Below, piece after piece: positions 1 through 9,590 of a DNA stretch of 64,000 nt. A program made the translations under genes and the position numbers. The notes below the pieces were generated by a model, which was not told where the DNA came from, did not search any database, and saw nothing but the letters and a program-made list of their open reading frames with translations. Every line of letters starts with the position of its first letter. The first letter of the stretch is position 1. Source of the DNA: Flavobacterium resistens (lineage in GTDB: Bacteria; Bacteroidota; Bacteroidia; Flavobacteriales; Flavobacteriaceae). The stretch is from contig NZ_FXTA01000003.1 in assembly GCF_900182645.1 (NCBI RefSeq), forward strand, positions 434,001 to 498,000, given 5' to 3'.

Positions 1-93
1 ATTCAGGCTATACAAAATTAGTTTTTAGATTTCCCCCAATCTACCTAAAACATCCACATACAACCAAATAATATCTTAATTTTATTTAGTCAA

Positions 94-101
94 TATTTTT
101 G
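94..101 (+). promoter_or_regulatory. Candidate -7 promoter box for the MurNAc salvage operon
   Basis: The sequence TATTTTTG fits the Bacteroidota -7 consensus TAnnTTTG and lies 24 bases before the start codon at 126, which would give a very short leader. No clear TTG -33 element is visible at the expected distance, so this is a motif match only. The window edge leaves only 125 bases upstream, and these contain no recognisable gene. Confidence 0.35.
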
Positions 102-125
102 TCTTAACTATTAACTGTATTTAAA

Positions 126-1319
126 ATGATAAAATTTATAGCAAAAAGCGCTTTTGTTGCAGCATTTCTATTTTCTATTCCGACTTATTCCTCAGCAATT
201 CAAACTAATAATTCAAAAGAAATCAATGCTGCTGTTATCAAGACCGGGGCTGATAATTACGAAAAATATCTCCCTCTTTTAAAAGATAAAAAAGTTGGAA
301 TTGTGACCAATCAAACCGGAATTTTATCCAACAAAACACATGTTGTTGATTTTCTTTTAGAGAAAAAAATTGCTATACAAACTATTTTTGCTCCTGAACA
401 CGGATTTAGAGGAACTGCTGATGCTGGTGAACACATTGTTGACGGAAAAGATCCTAAAACCGGCTTGTCAATCATTTCACTTTACGGTGATAACAAAAAG
501 CCAAAACCAGCGCAATTATCAGGAATCGATGTCATGATTTTTGATTTACAGGATGTAGGTGCGCGTTTCTATACTTATATTTCTTCGTTGCATTATGTAA
601 TGGAAGCTTGCGCTGAAAACAACGTTCCGCTTATTGTTTTTGACCGACCAAATCCAAATGGTTCTATTGTTGACGGTCCGCTTTTAGAAAAAGAATTTAC
701 AAGTTTTGTGGGGATGCACCCTATTCCATTATTACACGGAATGACAATTGGTGAATATGCACAAATGGTAAACGGCGAAAAATGGCTGAAAGATGGTGCT
801 CAATGCAAATTGACCATTATTCCATGTTTGGATTATAAACGTACAATGCCTTACAGCTTATTGGTAAAGCCATCTCCAAATTTGCCAAACGACCAATCAA
901 TCAATCTTTATGCAAGTTTATGTCTTTTTGAAGGAACAAATGTAAGTGTTGGCCGAGGTACTGAAACGCAATTTCAAATTTACGGTTCTCCTTATTTAAG
1001 CAAAACGAATTTCACTTTTACACCTAAACCTAATTTTGGTGCGAAAGATCCTTTATACAATGGAAAAGAATGTTTTGGCGAAGACCTGACTTCTTATCCA
1101 AAATTAAAACAGCTTGAGCTAAAATGGCTCATTAAAGCGTATCAAAATACGAGTGATAAAACAAAATTCTTTAATGCTTTTTTTACCAAATTGGCTGGAA
1201 CAAAAAAATTACAACAGCAAATTGAAACTGGCATTTCTGAAACTGAAATCAGAAAAAGTTGGAAAAAAGACTTGGAAACTTTCAAAAAAATGCGAGTAAA
1301 ATACCTTATTTACAAATAA
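126..1319 (+). CDS. namZ: NamZ-type exo-beta-N-acetylmuramidase (DUF1343)
   Basis: The 397-residue protein is a DUF1343 family member. Members studied in Bacillus and Bacteroidota release terminal MurNAc from the non-reducing end of peptide-free peptidoglycan chains. An N-terminal signal peptide (hydrophobic stretch at residues 8-25, ending near SSA) places it in the periplasm or outside. Conserved blocks are visible: VGIVTNQTG near residue 57, APEHGFRGTADAGEH near 92, DLQDVGARFYTY near 138, DRPNPNG near 176 and VGRGTE near 273. It is the first of five co-directional genes whose products all act on MurNAc or GlcNAc, which supports the assignment strongly. The start is the first ATG after a TAnnTTTG-like box. 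Confidence 0.9.
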   Translation: MIKFIAKSAFVAAFLFSIPTYSSAIQTNNSKEINAAVIKTGADNYEKYLPLLKDKKVGIVTNQTGILSNKTHVVDFLLEKKIAIQTIFAPEHGFRGTADAGEHIVDGKDPKTGLSIISLYGDNKKPKPAQLSGIDVMIFDLQDVGARFYTYISSLHYVMEACAENNVPLIVFDRPNPNGSIVDGPLLEKEFTSFVGMHPIPLLHGMTIGEYAQMVNGEKWLKDGAQCKLTIIPCLDYKRTMPYSLLVKPSPNLPNDQSINLYASLCLFEGTNVSVGRGTETQFQIYGSPYLSKTNFTFTPKPNFGAKDPLYNGKECFGEDLTSYPKLKQLELKWLIKAYQNTSDKTKFFNAFFTKLAGTKKLQQQIETGISETEIRKSWKKDLETFKKMRVKYLIYK

Positions 1320-1443
1320 GTTTTTATCCCATAATCTCCTCAAAAAAATAAAACTATTTCTCTATAAATAGAGATCATTAATGTAAAATATCGAAGCTAA
1401 TTATTCGAAGAATTTTGGCTTCAAAAATCAAAAAAAAAGAAAA

Positions 1444-2256
1444 ATGAAAAATAAAAATCCTGAAACTGAACAAGAATCTCTGTACAAAGATTTGGATCAA
1501 ATGAGCGTGAAAGAACTTCTTACTAACATTAATACAGAAGATAAAAAAGTACCACATATTATTGAGGAGCAAATCCCTAAAATTGAAAAACTGGTTAAGG
1601 CGATTGTCAAAAAAATGCAATTAGGTGGGCGATTATTTTATATCGGAGCAGGAACTTCAGGACGAATTGGGATTTTAGATGCATCAGAATGCCCGCCTAC
1701 ATTTGGCGTTCCGCATGACATGATTATCGGGATTATTGCCGGAGGAGATACAGCTATCAGAAAAGCGGTTGAAAATGCTGAAGATGATACCGAACAAGCC
1801 TGGAAAGATTTGGCCAAATATGAAATCTCAAGTTTAGATTTTATTATTGGAATTGCGGCTTCTGGAAATACGCCTTATGTTTTAGGAGCTTTGAAAAAAG
1901 CAAAAGAACACAATGTCAAAACAGGAAGTATTTCCTGCATTAGCAACGGACTTATTGCTCAGGAAGCAGATTATCCAATTGAATTGATTGTCGGACCAGA
2001 ATTTTTAACTGGAAGCACTAGAATGAAATCAGGAACAGCACAAAAACTGACACTAAATATGATCTCAACTTCGGTGATGATTAAATTAGGAAAAGTAAAA
2101 GGCAACAAAATGGTTGATATGCAGCTTTCTAACGAAAAACTGGTAAAACGCGCTATCAAAATGATTATAGAAGAACTTGGAATTGAATATGATTTAGCCG
2201 AAGAATTACTTCATAAGCATAAAAGCGTAAGAGCGGTTTTACAGGCTCAAAAATAA
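1444..2256 (+). CDS. murQ: N-acetylmuramic acid 6-phosphate etherase
   Basis: MurQ removes the lactyl ether from MurNAc-6-phosphate, giving GlcNAc-6-phosphate and D-lactate in the cytosol. The 270-residue protein has no signal peptide. It carries the SIS sugar-isomerase fold with the signature GAGTSGRIGILDASECPPTFG around residues 72-92 and a second characteristic block, TGSTRMKSGTAQK, near residue 190. Family members are often near 300 residues, so this one is slightly short, mainly at the C-terminus. It follows the exo-muramidase by 124 bases and precedes the symporter, as expected for a MurNAc catabolic operon. Its product is the substrate of the convergent nagA. Confidence 0.96.
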   Translation: MKNKNPETEQESLYKDLDQMSVKELLTNINTEDKKVPHIIEEQIPKIEKLVKAIVKKMQLGGRLFYIGAGTSGRIGILDASECPPTFGVPHDMIIGIIAGGDTAIRKAVENAEDDTEQAWKDLAKYEISSLDFIIGIAASGNTPYVLGALKKAKEHNVKTGSISCISNGLIAQEADYPIELIVGPEFLTGSTRMKSGTAQKLTLNMISTSVMIKLGKVKGNKMVDMQLSNEKLVKRAIKMIIEELGIEYDLAEELLHKHKSVRAVLQAQK

Positions 2257-2324
2257 AATCAGCAAAACCAAAACTATTTAAAATCTTTTATAGTTTTATA
2301 AAAGAATCAAAAACCAAAAATAAA

Positions 2325-3833
2325 ATGACACCAAGTACCATTCTTATCCTTATTATCGTTTATTTCGGAACATTATTTTATATCTCACACAGAGTTAGTA
2401 AGAAAGACAGTGGAAACGATGCTTTTTTTACAGCCAATAAAAATTCGAAATGGTATTTAGTAGCCTTCGGAATGATTGGAACTGCACTTTCCGGAGTGAC
2501 TTTTATATCGGTTCCTGGCGAAGTTGGTGCTGCAAGTGGTGAACAATTCAAATATTTTCAGTTTGTTTTAGGTAATGCACTAGGTTTCATTGTTATTACA
2601 AAATTATTATTGCCTTTGTATTACAGAATGAATCTGACTTCTATTTATGGCTATATTGAGCACCGAATGGGCGTTTTCAGTTATAAAACAGCAGCTTCTA
2701 TTTTCTTAATCAGTAGAACTATTAGCTCAGCGTTCCGACTTTATTTGGTAGTGATTGTTTTGCAGCGTTTTGTTTTTGATTTCTATCACATTCCGTTTGC
2801 TTTCACGGTTTTGATTTCGCTGTTACTTATTTTCTCTTATACTTACAGAGGTGGTTTAAAAACCATTATTATTACAGATACTTTGCAGACTTTCTTTTTA
2901 GTAACTTCAGTTTTCCTTACTATTTATTTTATCTGTGACCGAATGGATTTGAGTGCCATCAGCGCTTTTGAAGAAGTAAAAAACAGTAATTATTCGAAGA
3001 TCTTTTTCTTTGATGATTTTATGGGAAGTAAATTCCATTTCATAAAACAAATTTTAGGTGGAATGTTTGTTACAATTGCAATGACAGGTCTGGATCAGGA
3101 TTTAATGCAAAAAAACCTGAGCTGTAAAAACATCGGCGAAGCACAAAAAAATATGTTCACTTTTACAGGAATATTTGTTGTTATCAATATTTTCTTTTTG
3201 AGTGTTGGCGCATTGTTATACATTTATGCGAATAAAAATGGAATCGCAATTCCAACTGATTTGGTGACAGGAAAACCAAGAACCGATTTATTATTTCCTG
3301 AAATTGCCTTAAATCATTTAGCACTAATTCCTGCAATTGTCTTTTTATTGGGAATTATTGCTGCCACTTTTGCCACTACAGATTCGGCTTTAACAGCCTT
3401 GACGACTTCTTTTTGCGTGGACTTTTTAGGAATGAACAAAGCAGAAAACAATCATAAGAAAAACACAGTAAAAATTAGACATTTAGTTCATATTAGTTTT
3501 TCGATTTTAATCTTTTTTATCATTTTGATTTTTAATTCGATAAATGACAGTTCTGTTGTTGGAATGATTTTTAAAGTAGCGTCTTATACTTATGGTCCAT
3601 TGTTAGGATTATACGCTTTTGGTTTATTCCAAAAAACAAGAAATGTCAACGACAAACTGGTTCCGATAATTTGTTTATTGTCTCCATTTTTCACGTATTT
3701 AATTAATGAGAATTCGAAAACATTATTTGGAGGATATGTTTTTGACAATGAATTAATCGTTCTAAACGGACTAATTACCTATTTAGGATTGTATTTTACA
3801 AGTTCAAGAAGTACTACCAGAATAAGTTTCTAA
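2325..3833 (+). CDS. Sodium:solute symporter, probable MurNAc transporter (MurT-like)
   Basis: The 502-residue protein has about 13 hydrophobic membrane segments and belongs to the sodium:solute symporter (SSS) family. An early block, GTALSGVTFISVPGEVG near residue 52, is typical of SSS transporters. In the oral Bacteroidota Tannerella forsythia an SSS protein (MurT) beside murK and murQ imports MurNAc, and the position here directly after murQ suggests the same job; this is inferred from context. It could instead carry another amino sugar or sialic acid. The start is the ATG at 2325, 68 bases after the murQ stop. Confidence 0.8.
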   Translation: MTPSTILILIIVYFGTLFYISHRVSKKDSGNDAFFTANKNSKWYLVAFGMIGTALSGVTFISVPGEVGAASGEQFKYFQFVLGNALGFIVITKLLLPLYYRMNLTSIYGYIEHRMGVFSYKTAASIFLISRTISSAFRLYLVVIVLQRFVFDFYHIPFAFTVLISLLLIFSYTYRGGLKTIIITDTLQTFFLVTSVFLTIYFICDRMDLSAISAFEEVKNSNYSKIFFFDDFMGSKFHFIKQILGGMFVTIAMTGLDQDLMQKNLSCKNIGEAQKNMFTFTGIFVVINIFFLSVGALLYIYANKNGIAIPTDLVTGKPRTDLLFPEIALNHLALIPAIVFLLGIIAATFATTDSALTALTTSFCVDFLGMNKAENNHKKNTVKIRHLVHISFSILIFFIILIFNSINDSSVVGMIFKVASYTYGPLLGLYAFGLFQKTRNVNDKLVPIICLLSPFFTYLINENSKTLFGGYVFDNELIVLNGLITYLGLYFTSSRSTTRISF

Positions 3834-3903
3834 ACAGCATACGAATTACCAGAATAATCAATTGAAAACTAAGTTTAAATTCAATTGTTTCAAAAAAAAT
3901 TAC

Positions 3904-6900
3904 ATGAAAAATTCAATCTTAAAAATAAGTCTATACGCCGCTTTTATTTTTTTAATTACCAATTGTGCTTCCAAAAAAAACACGAATACAATTGATGCAA
4001 AAAAAAATATTTCCTTAAAAGATACCGTTGTGTATGATCAAAAAAAAGAAAGCGAGAAAAAGACTTTTTTCAAAGATTCCGATAAAGAAACGGCTTGGGT
4101 TGACAGCATTTACAATAAAATGTCGGTTCAGGAAAAAATCGGGCAATTGTTTATGGTTTCGGCTTATTCCAATAAAGATTCCGTTCATGTTAATCAGATC
4201 AATAAATTAGTTACCGATTATAAAGTTGGAGGTGTTATCTTTTTTCAGGGCGGGCCAGTTCGTCAGGCAAAATTGACCAATTTATATCAGTCAAAAGCAA
4301 AAGTTCCTTTGTTTGTTGGAATTGATGCCGAATGGGGATTAGCCATGCGTTTAGATTCTACATATCGTTATCCTTGGAACATGACTTTGGGCGCGATTCA
4401 GGATTTGAGCTTAATTGAAAAAGTGGGGAAAAATATGGCAGCCGAAAATAAACGAATTGGCGTTCATTTTAATTTTGCCCCAGTTTTGGATATTAATACA
4501 AATCCTAAAAACCCTATTATTGGAAATCGTTCTTTTGGAGAAGATAAAGTGAATGTAAGTGAAAAAGCGATTGCTTTAATGAAGGGAATTCAAGGAAATG
4601 GTGTTTTCTGTACTGGAAAACATTTCCCTGGACACGGCGACACTTCTACCGATTCGCATCACGCATTGCCTACCGTTAATTTTTCTAAAGAACGTCTTGA
4701 TTTAGTGGAGTTATATCCATACAAAAAAATGTTCAATGAAGGTTTGGTTTCTGTCATGGTTGCGCATCTTAATATTCCGAGTTTAGAATCACAGCCAAAT
4801 TGTCCTTCTTCGGCTTCATATAACGTCGTTACAAATCTGCTTCAAAAAGAATTAGGTTTCGATGGATTGATTTTTACTGATGGTTTAGGAATGAAAGGTG
4901 CTGCCAATTTTAAAGGTCCGGGAGACTTGGAAATAGCCGTGATTTTAGCCGGAAATGATATTTTGCTTTGTCCTGATAATGTTCCAGTTGCTTTTCAAAA
5001 ACTGGAAACCGCTTACAATGAAAAAGTAATTACAGAAGAACGTTTGGCGCATTCTGTAAAAAAGATTTTGCATTACAAATACAAAGCAGGATTAAATAAA
5101 TACAAGCCAATTGATATGGCGAATATTTACAACGATCTAAATCCTTCTGCTAATGATGCTTTACATTATAAATTGTATGAAAATGCAATTACGGTTTTAA
5201 AGAATGATAAAGAAATACTTCCGATAAAAGATTTAAGCGAAAAAATTGCTTACATAAAACTTGGTGAAGACACGAACAGCACTTTTGTTTCTACCTTAAA
5301 AAAATATACCGAAATCACAGAAGTTAAAGACACCAATCTTGACAGTCTGAACAAGGAATTGAAAAAATTTGACAAGGTTATTATCAGTTACCACAAAGTG
5401 AACAAACCCTGGGAAAAACAAGAATTTACTTTAACAGAACTGCTTTGGCTGAAAGAAGTTGCAAAACACAATAAAGTAATTTTAGACATTTTCGCAAAAC
5501 CATATTCACTTCTGTCAATTGATAATTTTGAGGATATTGAAGGATTGGTGGTTTCCTATCAAAACTCAGATATCAGTCAGGTAGTTTCTGCAGAATTGCT
5601 TTTTGGAGCGATTGATGCGAAAGGTAAACTTCCCGTTTCTATTAATAATGCTTTCCATGTCAATGATGGTTTAACTACCGAAAAACTAAATCGTCTTGCT
5701 TTTACAGCTCCGGAAAATGTCGATATGAATCCTGCGATTTTATCCAAAATAGATGCTGTTGCACAAAAAGCAATTGATGGAAAAATGGCGCCGGGAATGC
5801 AGGTTTTGGTTGCAAGAAAAGGAAATGTGATTTTTCAGAAATCGTATGGAGCGCAGACTTACGATAACGGAAAAAAAGTAACCAATTCTGATTTATATGA
5901 TGTCGCTTCGATTTCAAAAATGATTTCAACATTGCCAAATGTGATGCAATTGTATGATAAAAGCAAAGTAACGCTAGACACGAAACTAAAAGATATGTTG
6001 CCTTTTTTTGCCAAAACCAACAAAGAAAATATCATTTTCAAAGATTTGCTAAATCATTACGCAGGACTTCAGGCATGGATTCCGTTTTACAAAGCAACTT
6101 TAGACAATAACAATCAGCCTTCTGACAAATACTATCGAAAAATAGCCGAAAACGGTTTTACAACAAAAGTTGCCGACAATCTTTATATTCGAAATGATTA
6201 TCACGATACGATTATGAAAATCATTGCTCAAAGTCCGGTATCACAAAAAAAGGAATACAAATACAGCGACTTTACTTTTATCATTTTAAAAGAATATTTA
6301 GAACGAAAAACGCATAAAAAACTGGAAGATTTAAGCAAAGAAAATTTCTACAGCACATTAGGAATGACGAATACGCTTTACAATCCGCTGGATAAATTTG
6401 ATAAAAGCAATATTGCTCCAACCGAAATTGATAATTATTTCAGACATCAGGCAATTCAAGGTTATGTGCACGATATGGCAGCCGCGATGGAAGGCGGAAT
6501 AGCGGGTCACGCCGGAATTTTTTCAAACAGTATGGACGTTGCCAAAATGATGCAGCTGTTTTTGCAAAAAGGAAATTACGGAGGTATTCAATATTTTTCT
6601 CCACAAACTTTTGATACTTTCAATACTTGTTATTATAAAAATCAAGGCGTTCTGAGAGGTTTAGGATTTGACAAAAGAGTACACAAAGGCGGACCAACTT
6701 GCAACTGCGTTTCTGAAGCAAGTTTTGGACATACAGGTTTTACAGGAAACATGGCCTGGGCAGATCCTGAAACCGAAATTGTCTATGTATTTCTTTCCAA
6801 CAGAACTTATCCAGAAGTAGTTAACGACGAAAATAAATTAGCCAAAGGAAATATCAGAGAAGACATTCAAAAAATAATCCAAGAAGCGATGATAAAATAA
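3904..6900 (+). CDS. NagZ-AmiE fusion lipoprotein (GH3 beta-N-acetylglucosaminidase plus serine muramyl-peptide amidase-like domain)
   Basis: This 998-residue lipoprotein (Cys near residue 21, after a hydrophobic segment) joins two enzymes. The N-terminal half (about 60-590) is a GH3 N-acetylglucosaminidase with the NagZ motif KHFPGHGD from residue 239, its Asp250/His252 catalytic dyad and the probable nucleophile Asp326 in FTDG. The C-terminal half (about 615-995) is a penicillin-binding/beta-lactamase-fold hydrolase with SISK at 669-672, YSD at 787-789 and HTG at 943-945. In Bacillus, separate NagZ and AmiE proteins do these steps, and AmiE removes the peptide from MurNAc. An in-frame TTG at 3862 would place 14 polar residues before the lipoprotein signal, so the ATG at 3904 was chosen. 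The product would supply bare disaccharides and MurNAc to the neighbouring symporter and exo-muramidase. Confidence 0.9.
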   Translation: MKNSILKISLYAAFIFLITNCASKKNTNTIDAKKNISLKDTVVYDQKKESEKKTFFKDSDKETAWVDSIYNKMSVQEKIGQLFMVSAYSNKDSVHVNQINKLVTDYKVGGVIFFQGGPVRQAKLTNLYQSKAKVPLFVGIDAEWGLAMRLDSTYRYPWNMTLGAIQDLSLIEKVGKNMAAENKRIGVHFNFAPVLDINTNPKNPIIGNRSFGEDKVNVSEKAIALMKGIQGNGVFCTGKHFPGHGDTSTDSHHALPTVNFSKERLDLVELYPYKKMFNEGLVSVMVAHLNIPSLESQPNCPSSASYNVVTNLLQKELGFDGLIFTDGLGMKGAANFKGPGDLEIAVILAGNDILLCPDNVPVAFQKLETAYNEKVITEERLAHSVKKILHYKYKAGLNKYKPIDMANIYNDLNPSANDALHYKLYENAITVLKNDKEILPIKDLSEKIAYIKLGEDTNSTFVSTLKKYTEITEVKDTNLDSLNKELKKFDKVIISYHKVNKPWEKQEFTLTELLWLKEVAKHNKVILDIFAKPYSLLSIDNFEDIEGLVVSYQNSDISQVVSAELLFGAIDAKGKLPVSINNAFHVNDGLTTEKLNRLAFTAPENVDMNPAILSKIDAVAQKAIDGKMAPGMQVLVARKGNVIFQKSYGAQTYDNGKKVTNSDLYDVASISKMISTLPNVMQLYDKSKVTLDTKLKDMLPFFAKTNKENIIFKDLLNHYAGLQAWIPFYKATLDNNNQPSDKYYRKIAENGFTTKVADNLYIRNDYHDTIMKIIAQSPVSQKKEYKYSDFTFIILKEYLERKTHKKLEDLSKENFYSTLGMTNTLYNPLDKFDKSNIAPTEIDNYFRHQAIQGYVHDMAAAMEGGIAGHAGIFSNSMDVAKMMQLFLQKGNYGGIQYFSPQTFDTFNTCYYKNQGVLRGLGFDKRVHKGGPTCNCVSEASFGHTGFTGNMAWADPETEIVYVFLSNRTYPEVVNDENKLAKGNIREDIQKIIQEAMIK

Positions 6901-6972
6901 CTCAAAAATCTTTCTTCTTGCATCTTGCCTCTTTTTTCTAAAAAAAAAACTAACCACAAAAAACAAAACCCA

Positions 6973-8244
6973 ATGACCAAAGAACGTTTAACCTCACTAG
7001 ATGTATTTAGAGGATTTACCATCTTCTTAATGACAATTGTAAATAATCCCGGAAGCTGGTCTTCTATCTATCCACCTTTAGAACATGCCGAATGGAATGG
7101 CTGTACGCCTACCGATTTAGTTTTTCCGTTTTTCGTTTTCATAATGGGAACTGCAATTCCGTTTGCAATGCCAGTAAAACATTTTGATGGAAGTGTTTTT
7201 AATAAAATCTTAGTCCGTTCGCTTCGAATTTTTTGTTTGGGATTATTTTTAAGTGTCTTCAGCAGAATACATTTATTTGGTTTAGAAGGAATTCCGTTAT
7301 TGGGAGTACGATTGATTATAGCTTTTGCAGTTGCTTATGCCCTTTTAGGAAATTTTTCCATGAAAGTCAAAACGTATCTTGCTGTAGGAATCTTTTTGAT
7401 CTTGATTACATTATCATTTAGCGGTCTTGAACATTTTGAAGATACCCGAATTCCAGGCGTTTTACAGCGAATTGCAATTGTGTATTTCTTTACTTCGATT
7501 TTGTATTTAAAGACCAATTTAAAAACACAACTTCTAGTTTTAGCGACGCTCTTAATTGGATATTGGCTATTGATGGCTTTTGTACCTGTTCCAGGATTTG
7601 GTCCTGCTAATTTTGAAAAAGGAACAAATCTAGCAGCTTGGATTGACGATACACTTTTAAACGGACATTTATGGGCATCTTCTAAAACGTGGGATCCTGA
7701 AGGAATCTTAAGCACATTACCAGCAATTGGAACTGGAATTTTAGGAATGTACATTGGTCAGCTTTTAAACTTATCAATCGATAAAATTGAAATTGTCAAA
7801 AAAACAGCCATCACAGGAATTGTTTTATTAATTGGAGGTTTACTTTGGAATATTATTTTCCCGATTAACAAATCACTTTGGACAAGTTCCTATGTTTTGT
7901 ATACTGCAGGAATAGCTACCATTTTATTGACGCTTTTATATTTTATAATTGATGTAAAAGGTTATAATAAATGGACCAAACTATTTTTAATTTGGGGTGT
8001 AAATCCAATGATTGTATTTTTCTTTTCTGGAATAATCCCGAGGGTTTTAAGCGCCATAAAAGTTGCTGATCCTGAAATCGCTGGAGAAGAAATCAGCTTT
8101 CAAACTTCAATATACAAACACGGAATTGCTACTTGGTTTGAAAATCCATTAAACGCTTCCTTAGCTTATGCTTTATTATACGCGGCTTTCTGGTGTTTTA
8201 TTTTGTGGATTTTCTATAAAAAGAAATTGATTTTTAAAGTGTAA
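6973..8244 (+). CDS. NagX-like membrane acyltransferase (heparan-alpha-glucosaminide N-acetyltransferase family, DUF5009)
   Basis: The 423-residue polytopic membrane protein has about ten hydrophobic segments and begins with the family signature RLTSLDVFRGFTIFLM, followed by NNPGSW and WNGCTPTDLVFPFFVFIMGT. It belongs to the family of lysosomal HGSNAT and bacterial NagX proteins, which are thought to transfer acetyl groups to glucosamine across a membrane. NagX-like genes often sit with GlcNAc or chitin genes, and this one ends the MurNAc operon. Its exact reaction in bacteria is not firmly known to me. A TTG 48 bases upstream opens the frame, but the ATG at 6973 sits directly at the signature and is preferred. 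Confidence 0.8.
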   Translation: MTKERLTSLDVFRGFTIFLMTIVNNPGSWSSIYPPLEHAEWNGCTPTDLVFPFFVFIMGTAIPFAMPVKHFDGSVFNKILVRSLRIFCLGLFLSVFSRIHLFGLEGIPLLGVRLIIAFAVAYALLGNFSMKVKTYLAVGIFLILITLSFSGLEHFEDTRIPGVLQRIAIVYFFTSILYLKTNLKTQLLVLATLLIGYWLLMAFVPVPGFGPANFEKGTNLAAWIDDTLLNGHLWASSKTWDPEGILSTLPAIGTGILGMYIGQLLNLSIDKIEIVKKTAITGIVLLIGGLLWNIIFPINKSLWTSSYVLYTAGIATILLTLLYFIIDVKGYNKWTKLFLIWGVNPMIVFFFSGIIPRVLSAIKVADPEIAGEEISFQTSIYKHGIATWFENPLNASLAYALLYAAFWCFILWIFYKKKLIFKV

Positions 8245-8270
8245 TTCTATTTTAATTAGAACAAAATTTT

Positions 8271-8308
8271 ATTCGCATCACTGCTATTTTTAAGTCAATG
8301 ATGCGAAT
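8271..8308. terminator. Terminator between convergent nagX and nagA
   Basis: ATTCGCATCA at 8271-8280 pairs perfectly with TGATGCGAAT at 8299-8308 around an 18-base loop. A T-run follows on the plus strand and a shorter T-rich stretch on the minus strand. It lies between the ends of the MurNAc operon and nagA and can serve both. Confidence 0.75.
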
Positions 8309-8323
8309 ATTTTTTTTGTCGCT

Positions 8324-9439
8324 TTAGAAATTAAGAACTTCAATTTCACTTAAATCTGCAGAAAACTGCACGAAACTCGCAGGAAATCCAGCCTTAATTT
8401 TTCCGATTTTATTTTCCATTCCAATTGCTGAAGCCACTCTGGTATTCGCCATTTTTATTGCTTCATCTGCTGAAACATTCAAATGATTATAAGCATTTTG
8501 TACCGCTTCTTTCATCGAAATTGTAGCGCCTGCCAAATTTCCATCTTCATTTCTGTAAAAACCATTTTCTAAATGCGCATCAAAATTATCCCATTTAAAA
8601 TTAGCTACTTTTCGTCCTAAAAATGTCGCATCGCTTATTAAAAAGAATTTTTCTTGCTTTAATTTATAAGCCACTTTTGCTGCTGCATAATCACAATGTG
8701 CTCCGTCTAAAATAATAGGCGCATACACTTTTTCGTTTTCAAAAACTGCCCCAACCAAACCCGGTTCACGATGCCCAAATTGTGTCATCGCATTAAATAA
8801 ATGCGTTACCAGATTTATACCTTTCGAAAAATAAAATTGCGCTTCTTTATGAGTTATTGTAGAATGTCCAACTGAAATGATAATACCACTATCTAATAAC
8901 ATTTTCAGTTGTTCTTCTGTAAAACACTCGGGAGCAATTGTAATAACTTTTATAATATCTTTTCCGTGTTTGATAATTTCTTCAAGTTCTTCATTCGTTG
9001 GTTTTCGAACCTGATCAATACTGTGCGCGCCACGTTTTAACGGGTTTAAAAATGGGCCTTCCAAATGCATTCCCAAAACTCCATTATTGTATTTTGCTTT
9101 ATAATCACGTATCGCATCAATTCCTTTTAAGATTGTTTCTTTTGAAGACGAAATTAAACACGGTAAAACATGCGTTGTTCCAAATTTCAAACTGGAATCA
9201 TAAATATCCTGAATGGTTTCTTCATTAGGCGTTTGGCTAAAATAATATTGCTCTCCGCCGTTAATCTGAATGTCAATAAAACCTGCTGCAATATGATTTC
9301 CTTTAAGATCAATTTGTTTTATATCGTTTGGAATTTCCTTTTGTATTGAAATGATTTTTCCGTTTTCAATAACAATTACACCATTTTCAATTATTTCTTC
9401 ACCTGTATGCACTACAGCATTTACAATCGCCTGTTTCAT
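8324..9439 (-). CDS. nagA: N-acetylglucosamine-6-phosphate deacetylase
   Basis: NagA hydrolyses GlcNAc-6-phosphate to glucosamine-6-phosphate and acetate in the cytosol, the step after MurQ. The 371-residue protein has the amidohydrolase layout: GFIDIQINGG near residue 53, the metal ligand Glu in HLEGPF near 127, GHSTITH, HLFNAM, DGAHCD and ISDAT in order. The frame is open to a TTG at 9467, but the ATG at 9439 starts right at the conserved N-terminal strand. It converges on the MurNAc operon, so it is transcribed separately but acts on the same pathway. No nagB deaminase is in the window. Confidence 0.95.
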   Translation of the reverse strand: MKQAIVNAVVHTGEEIIENGVIVIENGKIISIQKEIPNDIKQIDLKGNHIAAGFIDIQINGGEQYYFSQTPNEETIQDIYDSSLKFGTTHVLPCLISSSKETILKGIDAIRDYKAKYNNGVLGMHLEGPFLNPLKRGAHSIDQVRKPTNEELEEIIKHGKDIIKVITIAPECFTEEQLKMLLDSGIIISVGHSTITHKEAQFYFSKGINLVTHLFNAMTQFGHREPGLVGAVFENEKVYAPIILDGAHCDYAAAKVAYKLKQEKFFLISDATFLGRKVANFKWDNFDAHLENGFYRNEDGNLAGATISMKEAVQNAYNHLNVSADEAIKMANTRVASAIGMENKIGKIKAGFPASFVQFSADLSEIEVLNF

Positions 9440-9463
9440 GATTTTTGTTCGCTCTTTTTCTTT

Positions 9464-9496
9464 CAAAATTAAAGAGTAAGATCGGATAAATTATCC
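9464..9496 (-). promoter_or_regulatory. Candidate nagA promoter with an overlapping palindromic operator
   Basis: On the minus strand TAATTTTG (plus-strand positions 9464-9471) fits TAnnTTTG and would place transcription start about 18 bases before the nagA ATG. Just upstream, in the spacer region, lies the odd palindrome GGATAAATTATCC (9484-9496). A repressor bound there would block RNA polymerase. No regulator gene for it is in the window, and the site is seen only once. Confidence 0.35.
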
Positions 9497-9590
9497 ACAT
9501 TCACGTTATATTTTAGTGGATTTTTAAAAAATATGAAACAATAAATTGGCCGTCAAAAAGAGAATATAAAATCTCGAATTTGCACAAAAA

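Noticed and set aside
9491-9499. Perfect DnaA box TTATCCACA
   Set aside because: Single copy, part of the palindrome upstream of nagA; expected by chance in AT-rich DNA.
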